64,000 bases of DNA. Source: a bacterium BRH_c32. GTDB taxonomy: Bacteria > Bacteroidota > Ignavibacteria > Ignavibacteriales > Melioribacteraceae. The translations under genes were made by a program, and so were the position numbers. Below, piece after piece: positions 63,365 through 64,000 of this stretch. Position 1 is the stretch's first letter; each line of letters starts with the position of its first letter. The DNA is taken from NCBI GenBank assembly GCA_001516025.1, contig LOEU01000035.1:107018-171017 (forward strand), written 5' to 3'. The notes under the pieces were generated by a model, which saw nothing but the letters and a program-made list of their open reading frames with translations, did no database searches and was not told the DNA's origin.

Positions 63365-64000
63365 ATGGCACAAAAAATATTATGTATCGGTGAAATATTA
63401 TGGGATTCGCTTCCGAATGGATTGTTTTTGGGAGGTGCGCCGTTTAATGTTGCGTGTCATCTTCATAGACTTAAATGCGATGTCTCGGTGGTTACTCGTG
63501 TGGGGAATGATGTTCTCGGCAGAATAATAAATAATCGTGTAAATGAGAAAGGAATATCCACCGATCTTTTTCAAGTGGATAATCTCTTTAGTACGGGATT
63601 GGTAAATGTAACTCTCGATAAAGAGGGGAACGCATTTTACGAAATTGTTGCTCCCGCGGCTTGGGATTATATTGAAGCTGATGATCAATTAATGAAGACT
63701 GCAGAGAAAGCGGATATAATTGTATTCGGCAGCTTAGCTCAAAGGAATAAGAAAACGAGAGAGACAATTCAAAAAATTCTCGATCTTAATAAGATAAATA
63801 TTTTCGATGTTAATCTTCGTCCCCCTTATGATAATCATGATGTAATAAGTGATACTCTCTATAAAACGAAAATTTGCAAGCTCAATGATCTTGAGATATT
63901 AAAATTAGCGGAGTGGTACGGATTTGAAAGTGATCTCCATGAAGCTGCTATCGGAATCAGAGAAAAATTCGGCTGCGAGATTGTCTGCGTAACACGCGGT
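63365..64000 (+). CDS. PfkB-family sugar kinase (fructokinase-like), 3' end outside the window
   Basis: The frame from the ATG at 63365 stays open for 212 codons to the window end. The protein opens MAQKILCIGEILWDSLPNG, then has the PfkB signature GGAPFNVACHLHRL (residues 23-36), followed by DVSVVTRVGNDVLG. Later parts include IVFGSLAQRNKKTRETI and FDVNLRPPYDNHD, typical of fructokinases and related ribokinase-fold enzymes. The catalytic Asp region (DTTGAGD) would lie beyond the edge. Sugar specificity is unproven; fructose is most likely from the sequence style. Confidence 0.93.
   Translation, partial: MAQKILCIGEILWDSLPNGLFLGGAPFNVACHLHRLKCDVSVVTRVGNDVLGRIINNRVNEKGISTDLFQVDNLFSTGLVNVTLDKEGNAFYEIVAPAAWDYIEADDQLMKTAEKADIIVFGSLAQRNKKTRETIQKILDLNKINIFDVNLRPPYDNHDVISDTLYKTKICKLNDLEILKLAEWYGFESDLHEAAIGIREKFGCEIVCVTRG

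Noticed and set aside
63398..63688. 96-residue minus-strand open frame near the window end
   Set aside because: It lies antisense to the PfkB kinase frame, which has clear family motifs on the plus strand.
1..64000. tRNA, rRNA or CRISPR array
   Set aside because: No T-loop/acceptor pattern, no conserved rRNA segment and no regularly spaced repeats were found in the intergenic regions.

Overview
The window looks like a chromosomal segment of a bacterium from the Bacteroidota/Chlorobiota/Ignavibacteriota (FCB) side of the tree. Ignavibacteria are my best guess, but this is inference. The sequence signs are: three large secreted proteins end in a type IX secretion (T9SS) type A sorting domain with the NYPNPFNP motif typical of Ignavibacteria-like genomes; there is a PorV/PorQ-family barrel and a DUF5686 outer-membrane protein; TAnnTTTG promoter boxes of the Bacteroidota type recur upstream of genes; the DNA is AT-rich by eye; and an archaeal-type GatD is present. 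I see no rRNA, tRNA, CRISPR array or insertion sequence. No gene-free stretch exceeds 300 bases; the longest, about 260 bases at 34163-34422, holds nothing I recognise.

Layout. 1-561: end of an exported protein cut by the window edge. 703-4986 (minus): a SusA-like exported GH13 amylase and a DUF5686 outer-membrane protein. 5082-8363 (plus): nucleoside-sugar epimerase-like protein, ICMT-like methyltransferase and a cell-wall amidase. 8452-12113: membrane cytochrome c, a small membrane protein, then dxr-rseP. 12103-14573 (minus): a lipoprotein coupled to a PorV/PorQ-like barrel, and gpmA. 14663-20054: TPM-domain protein, Tat-exported metallo-hydrolase, DMT transporter, DUF2721 protein coupled to aat, an outer-membrane barrel and fbaB. 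20184-27263: HAD hydrolase, two exported hydrolases (amidase, class C beta-lactamase-like), aspartate aminotransferase, YpdA-like reductase and a membrane protein.

27256-32100 (minus): a TonB-receptor-like barrel followed by a 975-residue surface amylase with a T9SS tag, a plausible starch-use pair. Then come an HU protein (32300) and a DUF2779 protein carrying both a Cas4/RecB-like Fe-S nuclease and a DEDD exonuclease signature (32681). 34423-37462 (minus) is the oddest part: an intact phage terminase large subunit and a Mu-type (DUF935) portal protein, followed by a thermonuclease lipoprotein, with no capsid, tail, integrase or lysis genes nearby. 37665-41105 (minus): nucleotidyltransferase, metK and ahcY, the SAM cycle. 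41188-48975: a nitronate monooxygenase-like flavoprotein, an S9 peptidase lipoprotein, archaeal-type gatD and mfd. 49131-53252: a Lon-family protease with a long Lys/Pro/Val tail, directly followed by pyk. 53354-54382: an AmmeMemoRadiSam radical SAM enzyme. 54455-59947: tandem arylsulfotransferase-like proteins, both with T9SS tags. 59967-63200 (minus): a zinc-ribbon/Smr protein and a second S9 peptidase with an extra C-terminal domain. 63365-end: start of a PfkB sugar kinase.

Most of this is ordinary housekeeping (glycolysis genes gpmA, fbaB and pyk; isoprenoid dxr; SAM cycle; DNA repair) interleaved with secreted polymer-degrading and peptide-degrading functions. The most unusual items are the stand-alone terminase-portal-nuclease cassette beside the dual-nuclease DUF2779 gene, the GatD orphan, the Lon tail and the T9SS-tagged arylsulfotransferase pair.
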